From positions 392,688 to 456,687 of the forward strand of contig NZ_BIMF01000003.1 in NCBI RefSeq assembly GCF_004000945.1: a stretch of 64,000 nt of DNA, given 5' to 3'. This document shows, one piece after another, positions 8,528-17,375 of this stretch. Below the pieces are notes generated by a model, which had not been told where the DNA came from, ran no database searches, and saw only the letters and a program-made list of their open reading frames with translations. The stretch comes from Paenibacillus lautus NBRC 15380. Lineage in GTDB: Bacteria > Bacillota > Bacilli > Paenibacillales > Paenibacillaceae. The position numbers and the translations under genes are program-made. The first letter of the stretch is position 1. Each line of letters begins with the position of its first letter.

Positions 8528-9520
8528 ATGTCTAAAGCGGATAATATGCTGTCGATCCTGTGGATGCTCCGCTCGGGCAAAAAGATGACCGCACAGCAAA
8601 TCGCCGATGAACTGGAAATCCATGTTCGAACGGTGTACCGCTGCATCGATTCGTTATGCGCCAGCGGCGCGCCCATCATCGCCGATTCCGGGCCGAACGG
8701 CGGCTTTCGGATCCTCGGACAGTTTGCCGAATCCCCACTGATGTTTGATGCAGAAGAGCAGAAGGCATTGGTGCATGCTTCGATCTTTGCCAAAGAAAGC
8801 GGCTATCCGTTTACAGATGCGCTGCAGCGGGCGATTGACAAGCTGAAGCTTTATACGAACGAAGAGCAGCTTTCTCAGATCGAACGGCACAGCGGCGGCG
8901 TCTCGGTGTTGCAGCCTCCTGTCCATAAGGGGCTGCGGCCGCTGCTTCAGACGCTTGAAAGTGCCGCGGCGCACGGGCAAACCCTGAAAATGACGTATTC
9001 GAAGGGCAGGGAAGGCGCCAGCATTACCCGAAACTTTGACCCCTACGGTATCATCCACTGGAAGGGTCAATGGTATGCCGCCGGCTTCTGCCATCTGCGT
9101 CAAGAGATTCGCAATTTCCGCGTGGATCGGATCATTGGGCTGGAGCCGACGGAACATGCATTTGAACGGCCCGCTGATTTTTCGGCCAAGGATGTACTGC
9201 TTGGCAGTCTGCTGCCCGATCAAGGCAGCCATGAACCGCTGGTCCATGTCGTCATCCAAGGTCACGAGCATGTTCTGAATGAATTAAGTCAGCATTGGTT
9301 ATTTGGACATACGCTTGTGAAACGCTGTGATGGAGAAGCTCATTTCCGACTGGATACGTCTTCGCTGACGTCCTATGTTCCCTATTTTCTTCTCCCTTAT
9401 GGCAAATCTTTAACCATTCTGGAGCCCGCTTCTCTTGTTCTGAAACTGTCAGAAATCACGACAAGCATGGCGCTCCATTACGAACGCATGTTAAGCGACA
9501 TGACCAAAAAGGAAGGGTGA
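8528..9520 (+). CDS. YafY-type HTH/WYL-domain transcriptional regulator
   Basis: 330 residues. The N-terminal DeoR-like helix-turn-helix (MTAQQIADELEIHVRTVYRCIDSL) is followed by a WYL ligand-sensing domain with GIIHWKGQWYAAGFCHLR and RNFRVDRI. A C-terminal WCX-like extension follows. The reading frame is open back to 8306, but GGAAGGAG upstream of 8528 and the match to family starts fix the ATG there. It lies between DinB and an ABM-fold gene and probably controls this operon. WYL domains sense nucleic-acid-like or other small ligands. Confidence 0.85.
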   Translation: MSKADNMLSILWMLRSGKKMTAQQIADELEIHVRTVYRCIDSLCASGAPIIADSGPNGGFRILGQFAESPLMFDAEEQKALVHASIFAKESGYPFTDALQRAIDKLKLYTNEEQLSQIERHSGGVSVLQPPVHKGLRPLLQTLESAAAHGQTLKMTYSKGREGASITRNFDPYGIIHWKGQWYAAGFCHLRQEIRNFRVDRIIGLEPTEHAFERPADFSAKDVLLGSLLPDQGSHEPLVHVVIQGHEHVLNELSQHWLFGHTLVKRCDGEAHFRLDTSSLTSYVPYFLLPYGKSLTILEPASLVLKLSEITTSMALHYERMLSDMTKKEG

Positions 9521-9525
9521 ACCCG

Positions 9526-9828
9526 ATGGAGAAATTCGCGATGTACGGAAAGTTGACCGCCCATCCCGGCAAACGGGATGAACTTGCAGAGATCCTGCTC
9601 GAAGCAGCAGCGATGCTTAGCGATAACAAAGATTGTGAACTCTATATCGTCAACGTTTCGGACAGCGATCCGAATGCCGTATGGGTCACGGAATTGTGGA
9701 GCAGCCAAGACGCGCATGCCGCTTCATTGCAGGGAGCCGATACGTCCGAGCTGCTCCAGCGCGGACGGCCGCTGATCGCCGGCGCGGAGCCGCTCAAGCT
9801 TAAACCGCTTGGAGGAAAAGGTTTTTAG
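9526..9828 (+). CDS. Antibiotic-biosynthesis-monooxygenase (ABM) fold protein, putative quinol monooxygenase
   Basis: 100 residues with the dimeric ferredoxin-like ABM signature: an opening KLTAHPGKRDELAEIL helix, a middle strand CELYIVNV, and the NAVWVTELWSSQDAHAASL block. Family members oxidise quinols or polyketides without cofactor, or bind haem. The activity here is unproven. GGAAGGG ends eight bases before the ATG. A GTG at 9517 overlapping the WYL stop codon is the alternative start. It is the last gene of the DinB-WYL-ABM operon, ending at a strong terminator. Confidence 0.75.
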   Translation: MEKFAMYGKLTAHPGKRDELAEILLEAAAMLSDNKDCELYIVNVSDSDPNAVWVTELWSSQDAHAASLQGADTSELLQRGRPLIAGAEPLKLKPLGGKGF

Positions 9829-9845
9829 ATATAGCTGGTCTGAAG

Positions 9846-9891
9846 AAAAGAGGCTTTCCCCGAATCGAATTTCTGGGACAGCCTCTTTTTT
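9846..9891. terminator. Terminator between the ABM gene and the AraC gene
   Basis: Stem AAAAGAGGCT / AGCCTCTTTT, with T6 on the right and A4 on the left, serving both convergent genes. Confidence 0.85.
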
Positions 9892-9892
9892 G

Positions 9893-10720
9893 CTATATAT
9901 TGTTTCGGTATTCCGAGGGGCTGTAACCGACCTCTTTACGAAACGTTTTCGAGAAATAGTTCGCCGATTCAAAGCCGGTTGCGTCCGCAATTTCTTTGAT
10001 GCTCAGAGGGGTCGTTCTCAGCATGAGTTTGGCCTGCTCCATCCGCTTAAGGCTTAAATATTTCTGCGGCGTGATCCCGAAATGCCGCTTGAAGTACTTA
10101 ATAAAATAATTCGGATGCAAATGCAGCGTCCCCGCCATCTGCTCCAGCGTAATCTCCTCATGCAGGTGATTCTTAATGTACTGCTGCACTTTGTGGAGCC
10201 TGCCCATATCTTCCATTTTGTCCTTATGAATCTGCGGGTGCTGGTGTTCGAACACTCGGGACAGGATGTCCAGCATCACCGACTTTTCCCGCAGACGCGC
10301 GGCGATGGTATCGGAGCGATGCGCATCGACCAGTTGCTGGAATAATGTCGGCATCTCTGCGTTCCCCGACAAATCATAGCAATAGGGAACGTTCAGCCAG
10401 GAAAATACATCGGAATCGCCTACGGTCGCCGAGAAGTGCGACCAGTATTTAAGATAGGGGCGGCCGCTGATGACAGAGTAGGATTGCCTGGTCCGTGCCG
10501 GCATCAGAACCAATTGACCCGGAACGGGATACAGCTCCTCATCGCCGATTTTCACCCATCCTTCCCCATCCAGGATAAAATAGAGTTTGTTATAAGACAC
10601 GGTGTAGTCGAATTCCTTCCACTCCGGCCAGCACTGCGTTCTTTCGGCCTCCCAGATCTGAACCTGCATGTTCAGGAGCATCTGCTGAATGGCTTCATGT
10701 TCATTTCGTTCATTCTTCAT
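9893..10720 (-). CDS. AraC-family transcriptional regulator of the fucosidase locus
   Basis: 275 residues. The N-terminal cupin-like sensing domain (residues ~20-140, with YFILDGEGWVKIGDEEL) is followed by the twin helix-turn-helix domain (~170-272, ending KEVGYSPSEYR). It is divergent from the GH29 gene 119 bases away and is the likely activator of it. The sensed sugar is unknown. GAGGAT lies before the ATG. Confidence 0.85.
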   Translation of the reverse strand: MKNERNEHEAIQQMLLNMQVQIWEAERTQCWPEWKEFDYTVSYNKLYFILDGEGWVKIGDEELYPVPGQLVLMPARTRQSYSVISGRPYLKYWSHFSATVGDSDVFSWLNVPYCYDLSGNAEMPTLFQQLVDAHRSDTIAARLREKSVMLDILSRVFEHQHPQIHKDKMEDMGRLHKVQQYIKNHLHEEITLEQMAGTLHLHPNYFIKYFKRHFGITPQKYLSLKRMEQAKLMLRTTPLSIKEIADATGFESANYFSKTFRKEVGYSPSEYRNNI

Positions 10721-10839
10721 CTTCGATTATCCTCTAAAGTTATTATAATACCCGTCAGAGTTAAGTAATTATCTATTCATACTAACACATTCTTGTTAAA
10801 ATCAAACTCGACAATTCCAAGAATCGGAGGTTTGAATCC

Positions 10840-12189
10840 ATGACAACGACTACCACTCCAACCAATCAAGTCATCCAGGAACGAAACCAGCGTGTGCAAT
10901 GGTTCCAGAACGACCGTTTCGGCATGTTCATCCACTGGGGACTCTACTCGATCCCAGCCAGAGGCGAATGGCTCCGAAGCTCGGAACAGATGAGCATCGA
11001 AGACTATCAGACCTATTTCGATGAATTTGATCCCGTTGACTATAATCCGCGGGAGTGGGCCAAAGCGGCCAAAAAAGCAGGCATGAAATATGCGGTGCTA
11101 ACGGCCAAGCACCATGACGGATTCTGTTTGTTCGACAGCAAGCTGACGGAATATAAATCAACGAATACCAAAGCCGGGCGGGACCTCGTGCAGGAGTTTC
11201 TGGAAGCTTTCCGTGAAGAAGGCCTTAAAGTCGGCCTCTACTTCTCGCTGATCGACTGGTACCATGAGGACTATCCGGCCTATGGAGACCGCATTCACCC
11301 CATGCGCGCGAACGAAGCCTTCAAGCGCGATCCGAAAAACTTCGACCGATACCTGGATTACATGCACGGGCAGGTTCGAGAGCTGCTGACAGGCTACGGC
11401 AAGCTCGATATTATGTGGTTTGATTTCTCCTATGGTAACATGCGCGGCGAAGTGTGGCGCGCCACCGAGCTGATGAAGATGATCCGCGAGCTGCAGCCGC
11501 ACATTCTCATCGACAACCGGCTCGAAGGCAGCGGCGAGAGCGGAGGCAGCATCTATACTACCGATCCTTCCGTTTACAGTGGAGATTTCGCTTCACCTGA
11601 ACAGATCATTCCGCCGCACGGCGTCGTGGATCAGACGGGTGCCCCGATCCCGTGGGAAGCCTGCATCACGCTGAATAACAACTGGGGTTATGCAGCCGCC
11701 GACCGCAATTACAAATCGGCAACCACGATCATCCGCAAGCTGGTGGAATGCGTCAGCAAGAACGGCAACATGCTGCTGAATGTCGGACCAGACGCTAGAG
11801 GCGTCATCCCGAGGGAGAGCCTCGACGTGCTGGAGGAAATCGGTGACTGGATGAGTAAGAACGGCGACAGCATCTATGGCTGCGCGGCCGCTGATTATCC
11901 GAAGCCGGATTGGGGTCGGTACACCCAAAAAGGCAATAAGCTGTATGCCCACGTCTTTGAGGAGTCCATCGGACCGATCAATCTCATCGGCATGGCCGAC
12001 AAGGTGAAGAAGGCACGTCTGCTCGCGGACGGATACGAATTGTTCCTCAGCCGCCCATGGAGCGCTGCGGAATTCATCGAGGACGCATTTGTGAATTTCG
12101 CGCGTCCTGAACACTTCACTTATCCGCTCCCTGACAAACGCAATACCGTCATTGAACTGGAGCTTTATGACGAATCGGATCGTTCGTAA
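10840..12189 (+). CDS. Alpha-L-fucosidase, glycoside hydrolase family 29
   Basis: 449 residues. The N-terminal (beta/alpha)8 barrel has the family landmarks FGMFIHWGLYS, TAKHHDGFCLF, and the nucleophile region DIMWFDFSYG with Asp195 as the probable nucleophile. A smaller C-terminal beta domain follows. It cleaves alpha-L-fucosyl ends from oligosaccharides or glycoproteins. No signal peptide is seen, so it should act in the cytoplasm on imported glycans. Its only neighbour in the unit is the divergent AraC regulator, and no transporter is adjacent. Confidence 0.9.
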   Translation: MTTTTTPTNQVIQERNQRVQWFQNDRFGMFIHWGLYSIPARGEWLRSSEQMSIEDYQTYFDEFDPVDYNPREWAKAAKKAGMKYAVLTAKHHDGFCLFDSKLTEYKSTNTKAGRDLVQEFLEAFREEGLKVGLYFSLIDWYHEDYPAYGDRIHPMRANEAFKRDPKNFDRYLDYMHGQVRELLTGYGKLDIMWFDFSYGNMRGEVWRATELMKMIRELQPHILIDNRLEGSGESGGSIYTTDPSVYSGDFASPEQIIPPHGVVDQTGAPIPWEACITLNNNWGYAAADRNYKSATTIIRKLVECVSKNGNMLLNVGPDARGVIPRESLDVLEEIGDWMSKNGDSIYGCAAADYPKPDWGRYTQKGNKLYAHVFEESIGPINLIGMADKVKKARLLADGYELFLSRPWSAAEFIEDAFVNFARPEHFTYPLPDKRNTVIELELYDESDRS

Positions 12190-12224
12190 CGATAAGATCG
12201 CATATACCATGAACTAATCCCTAT

Positions 12225-12270
12225 AAGAGCCTGACTTGATGTTTTGTTACATCGCGTCAGGCTCTTTTTT
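12225..12270 (+). terminator. Terminator after the fucosidase gene
   Basis: Stem AAGAGCCTGAC / GTCAGGCTCTT followed by TTTT. Confidence 0.9.
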
Positions 12271-12329
12271 ATGCCCCGACACCCTATCCTCCTGTTATCA
12301 TCATGCAATTCCAAACGCAAAAAATCGTA

Positions 12330-12390
12330 TTGCACAATAACTGTTTATGCTATATACTAATTATCAATTAAACTGTTTATTATATATACA
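12330..12390 (+). promoter_or_regulatory. Promoter and TetR half-sites upstream of the first DrrAB-like exporter
   Basis: A promoter TTGCAC (12330) - 17 bp - TATACT (12353) precedes the ABC gene. Two direct copies of CTGTTTATnnTATATAC lie at 12341 and 12373. The CTGTTTAT core matches half of the palindrome in front of the TetR gene at 15383, so both are probably read by that TetR. The first copy overlaps the -10, which suits repression. Confidence 0.55.
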
Positions 12391-12415
12391 ATTAATTAAG
12401 GGAGATGTGCTGACA

Positions 12416-13300
12416 ATGAGTAACTATGCTGTTGAGATTCGGCAACTTCGCAAAAGCTTTGGGCACCAAACCGTGCTGGACGGGATCGACCTGAGCGTGC
12501 CGCAAGGAAACGTATTTGCTCTTCTTGGTCCTAATGGGGCCGGCAAAACAACCCTGATCAACATCCTGTCCACATTGGTGACGCCCGATGCCGGCAGCGT
12601 GAGGATTAACGGATTTGATCTCCGCCATCACAAGCAGGATGTGCAGCAGTCCATCAGTCTGACCGGCCAATTCGCTGCCGTTGATGAAGTATTGACCGCG
12701 GAAGAGAACCTGCGGATGATATGCAGGCTGTCCGGTCTATCCGCAGCGGAAGCGCGCCTGCGAACCGCCGAACTGCTCGAACAATTCGATCTCGCTGCTG
12801 CTGCCGCCAAGCGCGTGAAGACGTATTCGGGCGGGATGAAGAGACGGCTTGATCTTGCGATCAGCCTTGTCGTGACGCGGCCCGTGCTGTTCCTGGATGA
12901 ACCGACCACGGGACTGGATACACGCAGCCGCCGTACCCTGTGGGATATCATTCTGCAATTGAAGAGCCAGGGCATCACCATACTGCTGACCACGCAGTAT
13001 TTGGAGGAAGCGGATCAGCTCGCGGATCGGATCGCGGTCCTGGATGGCGGGCGAGTCGTTGCTGAGGGAAGTCCGGCCGAGCTGAAGACCCGAGTCGGAG
13101 GAGAAGTGCTTGAGCTCCGTAACGAACACGAAGAGGTGATTCACAGGATTCCGACAAGCGGCAGCATCGGGGACGTCGCACAGACGCTTCAAGAGTTCAC
13201 TCGCCTGATACCGAATGAGACGCGCGTAAGTCTTCATAGACCGAATATGGATGATGTATTCCTGTCGCTAACCGACAAGAAATTGGAGGAAATCATATAA
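12416..13300 (+). CDS. ABC transporter ATP-binding protein, DrrA (daunorubicin-resistance) type
   Basis: 294 residues. Walker A is GPNGAGKT at 38-45, the signature YSGGM is at 137-141, and Walker B LFLDEPT with LTTQYLEEADQLADRI is the typical DrrA D-/H-loop stretch. The C-terminal tail has the DrrA-specific VFLSLTDKK region. It powers export of drugs or lipids through the membrane partner at 13300, with which its stop overlaps (TAATG). The frame is open upstream to 12347, but GGGAGAT before 12416 and the start of homology fix the ATG. Confidence 0.9.
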   Translation: MSNYAVEIRQLRKSFGHQTVLDGIDLSVPQGNVFALLGPNGAGKTTLINILSTLVTPDAGSVRINGFDLRHHKQDVQQSISLTGQFAAVDEVLTAEENLRMICRLSGLSAAEARLRTAELLEQFDLAAAAAKRVKTYSGGMKRRLDLAISLVVTRPVLFLDEPTTGLDTRSRRTLWDIILQLKSQGITILLTTQYLEEADQLADRIAVLDGGRVVAEGSPAELKTRVGGEVLELRNEHEEVIHRIPTSGSIGDVAQTLQEFTRLIPNETRVSLHRPNMDDVFLSLTDKKLEEII

Positions 13301-14088
13301 TGAGAGCAACAGCTTCGAATACAAAAACAACGTCCTTTGCGGTCACCCAGACCGTCTTTATCGGTCGCAGCTTACGTCACAGCATCCAGAACGCAGAGGC
13401 GATGATTACAGCAATGATGCTGCCGATCATGTTGATGCTGCTGTTCACCTATGTATTTGGCGGCGCACTCGATCCCAGCGGACAGTATGTAGACTACGTG
13501 GTGCCGGGAATCATTCTGCTATGCGCAGGTTTCGGATCGTCCAGCACGGCCGTCGATGTCTCCCAGGATATGACCAATGGCATCATTGACCGCTTCCGGA
13601 CCATGCCCATTCAAAGCATGAGTGTCATTACAGGTCATGTGGTAGCCAGCCTTGCCCGAAACATGTTGGCGACTGGCGTCGTTATCGCTGTGGCTCTGCT
13701 CGTTGGATTCAGGCCTTCAGCCGGACTTCTGGATTGGATTCTCGCCATCGGCTTGATCGCGCTCTTTATCTTTGCTTTCACCTGGCTTTATGCCGCCATC
13801 GGCCTCGTTGCAGGCAGTCCGGCAGCGGCCAGCAGCTATGGATTCGCCCTGCTCTTCCTCCCCTACCTCTCCAGCGCCTTCGTTCCTACCGAGACGATGC
13901 CGACATGGCTGCAAGGGGTCGCAAGCAATCAACCGATCACGCCGGTGATCGAGTCCATTCGCGGGTTGCTGACGGGTGGTTCTATCCAAGATCACATCGG
14001 CTGGGCAATAGGATGGTGTCTGTTCATTCTTGTCGGCTCCATGGCATGGAGCATGTGGACCTTTAAGAGAAAAGCTGGGCGACGCTAA
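13300..14088 (+). CDS. ABC-2 type permease, DrrB type
   Basis: 262 residues with six hydrophobic segments of the ABC-2 fold. It includes the family stretches MLPIMLMLLFTYVFGGAL and IDRFRTMPIQSMSV. It is the membrane half of the exporter formed with the preceding ATPase. The two genes overlap by one base, which indicates translational coupling. Together with the convergent TetR gene they form a TetR-controlled efflux cassette. The substrate is unknown. Confidence 0.9.
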   Translation: MRATASNTKTTSFAVTQTVFIGRSLRHSIQNAEAMITAMMLPIMLMLLFTYVFGGALDPSGQYVDYVVPGIILLCAGFGSSSTAVDVSQDMTNGIIDRFRTMPIQSMSVITGHVVASLARNMLATGVVIAVALLVGFRPSAGLLDWILAIGLIALFIFAFTWLYAAIGLVAGSPAAASSYGFALLFLPYLSSAFVPTETMPTWLQGVASNQPITPVIESIRGLLTGGSIQDHIGWAIGWCLFILVGSMAWSMWTFKRKAGRR

Positions 14089-14298
14089 ATATGCATAGGG
14101 TCGACAGCTATCCAAGGATGCCCCGGACCACGCACCGTGCGCATAATGGAGCAGTGCGCACGATGTAGCATTGCTTTTTTAAGAGCCAATCTGGACACGG
14201 CATCTGCCTTCCAGCGAATGTCATGTCCGTCCCGGAACAATATCAACCAAACCCGATGCTTGATAAAACATCCGCTTTGGGCCTAATCAACCAGCAAG

Positions 14299-14333
14299 AA
14301 AAACCGATCCTCAATGCGAGGATCGGTTTTTTT
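14299..14333 (+). terminator. Strong terminator downstream of DrrAB
   Basis: Stem AAAACCGATCCTC / GAGGATCGGTTTT with a 5-base loop and a T7 tail, 210 bases after the permease stop. The DNA between (14089-14298) shows no gene. Confidence 0.85.
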
Positions 14334-14350
14334 ACCCAGCTGCGGCGCGC

Positions 14351-14505
14351 TTTTACTGCACTCTCTTACGGCAAGCTCTTACTCCACACTCTTACTGCAC
14401 TCTCTTACGGCAATTTCTTACTCCATACTCTTACTGCACACTCTTATCTGCACACTCTTACGGCACTCTCTTACGGCACTTTCTTTCTTCACTCTCTTAT
14501 CCACC
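14351..14505. repeat. 13-bp tandem repeat (minisatellite) with a 39-bp higher-order unit
   Basis: On the minus strand about twelve units of consensus GTAAGAGNNTGSM follow one another, nearly all exactly 13 bp with one of 14. A higher-order copy is visible: the block starting at 14355 recurs at 14394, exactly 39 bp (three units) away, with only a few changes. It lies between the DrrAB terminator and the end of the TetR gene. ORFs running through it are low-complexity artefacts. Confidence 0.75.
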
Positions 14506-14537
14506 ACGACCTGTAACTGTAACTTTGGCCGATATCA

Positions 14538-15335
14538 TTACTTGTCCGACTTTCCCGGCTGTGTCTTGGTCTGGAGATAATGATCAATGCCGTCCAGAAT
14601 GCGTTCTAACCCGAAATCAATGTCATTGCCAATCGGATTCACTTCCTCGTTGTCTTCCGTATAGACCCCCGACATCACAACCGGATACAGGAACGGAAAC
14701 CGATCCGGCTTCATAAGCTGTTTCAGCGCTGCCGTATAATCGATTCCACTGAACTGTTCCGGGGTGGAGCCTGCCTGTATGGCGCGGTCCATATCCCGCT
14801 GCATCATGCCGCTTGATCTAGCGTAATTGCTTAACAAGAGAATCAAAGACATCCGCTCATAATCATTCAGCGGGAGATCCGTCATGAACCGCAGACCCCA
14901 ATCGATAAATCGCAGATTGTTCGGCGTAATGGGAATACCCGTAATCGGAATGTCTCCAAACCAGGGGTGATCCCGGAATACCTGCATCGTCGATTTGACG
15001 TAGACCCGCATATTCTCGCGCCAGTCGGCAGAATCTTCCGGCGGAATGGGAATATCGCACGCGGCGTTCTGCATCAGCAGCAAAAGGTCGTCCTTACTGG
15101 AAATGTACCGGTACAGCGACATGGCGGTAAAACCCAAGGTGGACGCGATTCGATTCATGGAGACAGCGGAAAGCCCTTCTTTATCGGCGATATCGATAGC
15201 CGTGTCCACAATCTGCGACAGGCTCATCTCCCGTTTCGGTCCCCGCTGCGGCGGCTTTACCAATCCCCAGCTAAGAGCCGCCCCTCTGGGCAGCTTGGAT
15301 CCAATATCCGAATCCATACTCTTATCGTTTGACAT
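14538..15335 (-). CDS. TetR-family transcriptional regulator
   Basis: 265 residues. After a 35-residue basic lead-in comes a TetR helix-turn-helix (LSQIVDTAIDIADKEG, then STLGFTAMSLYRYISSKDDLL). The C-terminal part is the ligand-binding domain of the TetR_C_11-like, tetracycline-repressor-related group. It is convergent with the DrrAB-like exporter. The palindrome upstream of this gene shares its half-site with the exporter promoter, so it probably represses both itself and the pump. AAAGGAT lies upstream of the ATG. Confidence 0.85.
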   Translation of the reverse strand: MSNDKSMDSDIGSKLPRGAALSWGLVKPPQRGPKREMSLSQIVDTAIDIADKEGLSAVSMNRIASTLGFTAMSLYRYISSKDDLLLLMQNAACDIPIPPEDSADWRENMRVYVKSTMQVFRDHPWFGDIPITGIPITPNNLRFIDWGLRFMTDLPLNDYERMSLILLLSNYARSSGMMQRDMDRAIQAGSTPEQFSGIDYTAALKQLMKPDRFPFLYPVVMSGVYTEDNEEVNPIGNDIDFGLERILDGIDHYLQTKTQPGKSDK

Positions 15336-15382
15336 AAACAGTGTATCCTTTCTGCATCCTAGCTTCTGATGTCATCGATAAT

Positions 15383-15399
15383 TGTTTATATTATAAACA
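15383..15399. promoter_or_regulatory. TetR operator palindrome
   Basis: TGTTTATATTATAAACA is a near-perfect 17-bp palindrome 48 bases upstream of the TetR start. A further half-site, ATAAACAG, lies at 15334-15341 over the start codon. It matches the half-sites at 12341 and 12373. Confidence 0.6.
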
Positions 15400-15479
15400 G
15401 TATATCATATATGCTCACCCTTATGTACTGGGTAGCATATAAGCATCAGTGCGGGGATACCGACTTGACCCACGTATAC

Positions 15480-15839
15480 TCAATCATGTGACAGATGCAT
15501 CAAAATGTTGACCAGCTTCCCGAACGGATCCCGGACAAAAAAGCGTCTTACTCCCCAAGGCTCATCAACGGGTCCATATTCAATGGAAAAGTCTGCCCGC
15601 CTCATCGCATCCAGCACAGCCTCTAGCTCATCCACTTCGATCGACAGATCCGGGACGGGCGTGCCGCTGCCTCCCTCGGAAGCAAAGCTGATCTGTATGC
15701 TCATCCTCTCCTGCGAGCCATAAGTGGTGAGCCAGCCATGATCCATTAACATATCCAGACCCAGCACATCTTGATAAAACGTCTTGGCTGCGGCGACATC
15801 CTTCGTTGCGACATTTGCGACAATGCGTTTTACTCCCAA
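15480..15839 (-). CDS. VOC-family protein (glyoxalase fold)
   Basis: About 119 residues, with KRIVANVATKDVAAAKTFYQDVLGL at the start (shown in part) and VRRFFVRDPFGKLVNIL at the end: one vicinal-oxygen-chelate module. It is probably a drug-binding or lyase-type small protein. A TTG at 15839 lies six bases after GGAGGAG. The ATG at 15854 would put that ribosome site inside the gene and has none of its own, so the TTG is preferred. It stands alone between the TetR and SDR units. Confidence 0.75.
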   Translation of the reverse strand: MGVKRIVANVATKDVAAAKTFYQDVLGLDMLMDHGWLTTYGSQERMSIQISFASEGGSGTPVPDLSIEVDELEAVLDAMRRADFSIEYGPVDEPWGVRRFFVRDPFGKLVNILMHLSHD

Positions 15840-15937
15840 CTTATACTCCTCCATTCATCATGCTAAAAATATCATTACATCTACGTTATACACACCCTCA
15901 TGTAACTACACGACTAGTATAACAAATCCTTCCAATT

Positions 15938-15973
15938 GAAAAAACTGTTGAGAGTTAACTCAACAGTTTTTTC
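15938..15973. terminator. Perfect bidirectional terminator
   Basis: 15-bp perfect stem GAAAAAACTGTTGAG / CTCAACAGTTTTTTC around a 6-base loop. It probably ends the leftward SDR transcript that finishes at 16109. Confidence 0.8.
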
Positions 15974-16108
15974 GTTAGCTCCCTGATGCAGTTGTTGTTC
16001 CCTTCCCTCCATGCAGAAGCCTGGCGGATTGTGCAAATCTCAGCTTTTTCGGTAACATGAACCAACGCTCCCATAGAGGGTTGTTATAGTTAAAGATGTA
16101 TCTTTCAG

Positions 16109-16846
16109 TTAAACGGAACTTGCGGTCGGCCTGATGATGATTTCATTCACATCGACTTCCGGCGGCTGCTCGATGGCGTATAAAATCGCATGCGCAATCG
16201 AAGTCGCCGGGATGGATATTCTTCGATATTCCTTCATGACCTGTCTGGCCGTATCATCGGAGATACTGTCGGCCAGCTCCGAATCCGTCACGCCCGGCGA
16301 TATTTGCGTGACCCGAATACCGCTGCCGACCTCCTGGCGCAGGCCCTCCGAGATTGCGCGAACCGCATGCTTGGTGGCACAATAAACGGCTGCGGTTGGC
16401 GATACTTCGTACGCACCAATGGAAGCGATATTGATAAATTGGCCAAAGCCCTGCTTCTGCATCACCGGCAGCCCTGCCGCAATACCATGGAGGACGCCGC
16501 GGATGTTCACATCGATCATCCGGTTCCACTCGCCCACCTTCAAGGCCTCCAAGGGTGATAGAGGCATGACCCCGGCATTGTTGAGCATGACATCAATCCG
16601 CCCGAACTGGCTTACCGCCAAGTCGATGAAAGATTCCATTTGATCGAGATGAGCCACATTCAGCGATTGGTAAACAGCTGAGCCGCCTTCCCCATTCAAA
16701 GCGGAAGCAAGCTTCTCCAGCCGGTCCGTTCTTCTTGCCCCAAGAACCACATGGGCGCCATGATGAGCCAGCAACCTGGCTGCCGCTTCGCCGATCCCGC
16801 TGCTCGCGCCTGTAATGGCCACGACTTTTCCTTTTACGTTAGACAT
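16109..16846 (-). CDS. Short-chain dehydrogenase/reductase
   Basis: 245 residues, classical SDR. The cofactor motif is TGASSGIG (12-19), NNAG is at 89-92, and the catalytic residues are S142, Y155 and K159 (YCATK). It is likely an NADP-dependent oxidoreductase of unknown substrate. It lies 65 bases after the Atu4866-domain gene on the same strand, and both are divergent from an AraC regulator. This AraC-SDR pairing is common in Bacillales and proteobacteria. Confidence 0.9.
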   Translation of the reverse strand: MSNVKGKVVAITGASSGIGEAAARLLAHHGAHVVLGARRTDRLEKLASALNGEGGSAVYQSLNVAHLDQMESFIDLAVSQFGRIDVMLNNAGVMPLSPLEALKVGEWNRMIDVNIRGVLHGIAAGLPVMQKQGFGQFINIASIGAYEVSPTAAVYCATKHAVRAISEGLRQEVGSGIRVTQISPGVTDSELADSISDDTARQVMKEYRRISIPATSIAHAILYAIEQPPEVDVNEIIIRPTASSV

Positions 16847-16911
16847 ACAACTCTCCTCCTGATCCTGTTCTGTACTTCCAAGCCAAACCGTCTTCTGCTA
16901 TAAACGCACGG

Positions 16912-17175
16912 TTAGTTTTCCCGGTACAATACCATCCCTGCATGATAGAGAACGCCATCCCGAAAATCACCGTCAGCCGTGAATCCGGTATCATCCACAT
17001 ATTCGATATGATCGCCTTGAATGAAATAGCGGCCTTGATAGGCGCTTTTCCGCCGGCCCCGTGCTTCATCATAACGACCGTTCGGCAGCAGCTCGTGGCG
17101 GATATATCCGTCCTTGGTCACCCACATGCCTGCATAGGGATGCTGCACCCCATTCGCGTTAAGAGCTGGATCCAT
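16912..17175 (-). CDS. Small Atu4866-domain protein
   Basis: 87 residues. The motifs PYAGMWVTKDGYIRHELLP, GRYDEARG, YQGRY and YVDDTGFTADGDFRDG characterise the Atu4866 beta-barrel family, whose biochemical role is not established. Homologues are often found beside SDR genes, as here. GAGGGGGTA lies upstream of the ATG. It probably forms an operon with the SDR and is controlled by the divergent AraC protein. Confidence 0.8.
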   Translation of the reverse strand: MDPALNANGVQHPYAGMWVTKDGYIRHELLPNGRYDEARGRRKSAYQGRYFIQGDHIEYVDDTGFTADGDFRDGVLYHAGMVLYREN

Positions 17176-17375
17176 TGCACATACCCCCTCATTCCTCTTA
17201 TCCGATCCTCTTGAATTTCATGAATAACCGTCCTGTCTTCAACCATCGAGGATATTCTTATTATGCGTTCACACAGCATTCATCCGGTAGCCGAATCCAC
17301 CACGATTCTTGCCTATTCCTGCAAACTTTATTAAGATTAAATCAGATACCATCGGAGGAGGCTTATCGAACCGGG

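Noticed and set aside
14351..14505. CRISPR array
   Set aside because: The units are contiguous 13-mers with no unique spacers, and no cas genes are present.
14223..14580. Two overlapping rightward ORFs of 97 and 88 codons
   Set aside because: They run through the 13-bp tandem repeat, have low-complexity Leu/Ser/Thr-rich products, and lack convincing ribosome sites.
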